A DNA stretch of 64,000 nucleotides from Annona cherimola (taxonomy: Eukaryota; Streptophyta; Magnoliopsida; Magnoliales; Annonaceae): positions 62,500,008 through 62,564,007 of the forward strand of contig CM059973.1 in assembly GCA_030490835.1 (NCBI GenBank), given 5' to 3'. The translations under genes and the position numbers were made by a program. The notes below the pieces were generated by a model that made no database searches, was not told the DNA's origin, and saw only the letters and a list, made by a program, of their open reading frames with translations. This document shows, piece after piece, positions 61,285 to 64,000 of this stretch; within the stretch, counting starts at the first letter, position 1, and each line of letters starts with the position of its first letter.

Positions 61285-62675
61285 GTAAGCAATCTTGAAA
61301 TATCTTGATAAAGCAAGTTCATATTATTTCAATAATTGCCAATAAAATAACATTTGGAAATGCTTAATAGAGAATTATTATAAAGCTCTTGTAATTATTT
61401 CAACATTTGGAATGAAATCAATATTTTCAAAAGTTGCTTGCTTACCTGAATTCACTTCCATTTCCTTCGTCAATCTTTTATTTGCCTTTGCCTATATACA
61501 TAAGAACGATATTGCATTTATAAACATAATGTCATATGTTTGAACATTATATAGTTTTTCAACCCACATGATTTTCATGAACTTACTTAATCCACTTGCT
61601 TTTCAAGTTGGGTGTCCGTTTACCAATTCACACATTGGTATAACTTGTACTTCCATCGCATCCATTCCTTTGAAATTTACCCTTAGTAGGTTAAACCCTC
61701 ATAATCACTTATGATACTTGTTTACATCCTATTATAAGTTAAATTTCATTCCAAAAAGCTAAAATTTAACTTTTATTTTAATTTATTTATCAATCTGTCC
61801 ATATTGCTGAAATCAGGAACTCTGATCTCTCTAATTTTTTATTTATATTAGAATCAAGGTATTTAAATATGAAATTCTATCAGACATTAATAACTACAAG
61901 AATTAATCAAAATAATTAATTCTAGCATAAAATATTAAGTATTTATATTTATGTAGGTATTTTCACTCTGTTGGACAGCAACATCAATTTTTAGATGGGT
62001 CAAATCATGTTAATTATTAGGTATATTTATACCCTCCAAAATTTAATTTTTATTTTGTTAAGTGATATTAAAAATTTCTTATATATCCTATAAAATTTTT
62101 AGCTGAAAATTCCTTGTTTAAAATTTTTTAAAATTCATTTGGTGTAGTTGATCTTGACAACCGTTCAACCCTGTTCAAGTTGATTTTCTCGAATTTGTAA
62201 TTTGCAACCTGCTTACCCTTTTAAGCTGAAAATGAGGTCATTATTTAATCATGATACCATGAGTTCTAGTACAAATCTTCATGCTAAAACTCTTTCATTT
62301 ACTATTTATTTCATATTTTATTTTTTTTATTCTAGATTCACTATATATGAGCATATGCATGTGATTTATTTCATCCTTGTAAGTATTAACACATAATCTA
62401 TGTGAGGGTTTGGTTTTCTTAATCATTCATCAAGTATTCAAGGAGATATTTACCCATGAATTCAAATTTACAACCATCTTAACATTAAACATCAACCAAG
62501 TATGATTTAGATTAACATATATGATTCAAAAACTCATAATACTCACCCAAATTGAACATGAATGTGGGTAAGCCTTGTTGAATCCTCTTTTCCTTCCTTT
62601 CTTCTTCCTTCTTCCTCTCTTTTCTCCCCCTTGGACGTTCACACCTTGTTGCCCTTGCTATTTCTTTTTTTCTAA

Positions 62676-62677
<2 letters not shown>

Positions 62678-62713
<36 letters not shown>
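62678..62713. repeat. (CT)n microsatellite
   Basis: About 18 perfect TC dinucleotides within the pyrimidine-rich leader complement of the 53887-63635 LTR. It gives rise to the serine/leucine run in the plus frame at 62575-63105. Confidence 0.95.
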
Positions 62714-62715
<2 letters not shown>

Positions 62716-63640
62716 TCCTTGTTGGACGTCCAGGGCTCCTGCTGCCCCTTTTCTTTTTCTTTTCTTTTTCTTTGTTGCTGCCCAAGAAACCCCCTTGACA
62801 GCCCTTTATATAATTTTTTAAAATACCAAAAATCTATCCATAACTTGCCCCCTTGGTCACGTTCACATGGGCTACCCCTTTTGGCATTTTGTGAGGAAAA
62901 AATTGTCCAAATATTGTTGCCCCTTGAACGTACCTACATGCAGCCCTATTTACATGCATTTTTCAAATTTTTAAAATTGCAAAAATTGCTCAAAATTCTC
63001 TCCTTGAGACACCTCATTTGCACCCTTAAAGGCATTGACTTTTGCATTAATTCAAAACAACTTTTTGAAGCAAAAAGTCAAAGGGTTTTGTCCATAAGTT
63101 TTTAAGTATTTTTCCATAGATTTAGCTTAATCAAATCCATCAATGTGATAGGACACTTTGTTTTAGCCATTTATAAAATTTTTCATCTCAAAATGATCAT
63201 TCTAGTGCAAGATATTTGAAAATATCATATGGAATTTGATATAACTAAATCATATCATCATAATTCAATCATGATTAACATAATTCATACCATTCATGAG
63301 ATAAAGCATGTCAACATATGCTTATCTTTCAAATTTTATGTTAATCCGCCTTATGGGAGTCAAGTTATGAATTTTTCAAGTAATAATCCAATTTATTCCA
63401 TCATTATTATCAACTTAATCATAATTAATGGAATTCAAAATCATGCCACATCATCATTTTCATACGTCATTTTGTCCTTTTGGAGCACATGAACTCATAT
63501 TAGGCTAAGGTGATTAACTTAACCACCTCACTTGATTACTAGCCCTAATCTCATCCATCCACAAAAATCATACCATTAATAACTCTTGAATACCTAGATT
63601 ACATTTATTGATCTCAAAATGTTCTAGGTATAACAAAACC

Positions 63641-64000
63641 AAAGTCTTGACAACTAAGATTAAAAGACTTAAAAAGGAAAATGAGGCATTTAATGGATCA
63701 TAAGCAAAATTCTCTAACCCAAGAGAAAGTGTTAAGATGTTTTTGAATATGACCATCTAAACTAGCAGAAGAGGACTTGAGTATTCAACATTTGAGTAAG
63801 GAGAACGCAAAAAATCAAATACTCTAAAGTGGGTTAAACCTCAAGCTAAGGTAACTGTATTTCAGCACAAAACAAAATTAAATAGAGTTTCTTAGGTAAG
63901 AAGGCCAATTTAGGAACCAAAGTGTGCATGGAGTCCTACCCTAAGACTTCATGGGGCTTACAATTTTTGCAACAAGTTTGGTCACAAAATATATCAATGC
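63641..64000 (+). pseudogene. gag: Copia gag, distal part with second CCHC-like motif
   Basis: This continues the interrupted gag. Codons such as KIKRLKKENEAF, with later EDLSIQHLSKENAKNQ, suggest a coiled-coil segment. The window ends with YNFCNKFGHKIYQC (63959-64000), a CX2CX4HX4C knuckle in which the first Cys is Tyr. Stops are frequent. Two zinc motifs separated by a coiled coil are typical of Sirevirus gag; the remaining pol is outside the window. Confidence 0.65.

Larger units (their letters stand above)
53887..63635 (-). repeat. Gypsy solo LTR (Tekay/Del-like) with two nested solo LTRs
   Basis: It is flanked by AAACC (53882-53886 and 63636-63640). The plus-strand start TGCGGTGCGCCCAACCCGAGG and end GGTATAACA align with the LTRs at 5171, 21079 and 31075, so the element ran on the minus strand. 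Removing the insertions at 54673 and 59535 leaves about 4.9 kb, longer than its relatives. It contains a (CT)n tract, the hairpin at 53957-53974, GTAAGCAAGC at 54523-54532 and two donor-like sites (59518-59526, 61437-61445). No internal domain remains. Confidence 0.88.
50825..64000 (+). mobile_element. Ty1/copia Sirevirus-like element, 5' part, split by a gypsy solo LTR
   Basis: A 5' LTR (50825-52455), PBS and gag are present up to 53886. The element resumes at 63641 after the gypsy solo LTR at 53887-63635, whose AAACC duplication (53882-53886, 63636-63640) marks the break. Gag with a CCHC knuckle, a following coiled-coil-like stretch and a second CCHC-like motif is the layout of Sirevirus gag. 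Pol lies beyond the window. The preceding base context for the 5' LTR is GATTT, the probable target duplication. Confidence 0.82.

Noticed and set aside
62575..63105. 176-codon plus-strand open frame
   Set aside because: It is antisense to a solo LTR and its first part is a (CT)n microsatellite translated as Ser/Leu. No domain.

Overview
The window is plant nuclear DNA, most likely from a eudicot. It is AT-rich and made almost entirely of nested transposable elements. I recognise no intact host gene, tRNA, rRNA or CRISPR array. Nearly all recognisable coding sequence is broken retrotransposon gag/pol or LINE ORF.

Layout. (1) 1-9934: the 3' part of a decayed plus-strand Ty3/gypsy element. It has gag, PR, RT, RNase H and IN remnants, a PPT and a 3' LTR, and the LTR is split by a solo LTR at 5171-8803 (target duplication TTTGC). 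(2) 9935-14194: unassigned AT-rich DNA. (3) 14200-17769: a gypsy solo LTR (ATAAG) carrying a copia-type solo LTR at 14684-16489 (ATTTT). (4) 18018-18930: an unrecognised degenerate tandem repeat that is open on both strands. (5) 19129-40103: a three-level nest. A gypsy solo LTR holds an L1-type LINE (about 20115-39760, minus), which holds a structurally complete Tekay/Del-like Ty3/gypsy element (21079-35087, minus; LTRs of about 4.0 kb; CCATT). (6) 40104-47614: an AT-rich MITE cluster with microsatellites and LTR scraps. (7) 47615-50628: two abutting, oppositely oriented gypsy LTR fragments. (8) 50825-64000 and beyond: a Sirevirus-like Ty1/copia element with 5' LTR, PBS and broken gag. Its gag is split by a gypsy solo LTR at 53887-63635 (AAACC), which contains another gypsy solo LTR at 54673-57742 (ATTTG) and a copia solo LTR at 59535-61284 (GTAAG).

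Seven insertions have exact 5-bp target duplications that I could read by eye, so the nesting order is well supported. Solo LTRs outnumber the single complete element, which suggests frequent LTR-LTR recombination. Most insertions landed inside LTRs of older elements.

The features I found most worth following are these: an extra acidic ORF upstream of gag in the complete gypsy element; a conserved splice-donor-like motif and its exact reverse complement in gypsy LTRs of several families; conserved short hairpins near the LTR ends; a recent 372-bp tandem duplication of an LTR promoter; GTCGAC-rich minisatellites in all three copia LTRs; and the unexplained glycine-rich/proline-rich tandem repeat at 18 kb. 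All coordinates and comparisons were made by eye; no alignment or database search was run.
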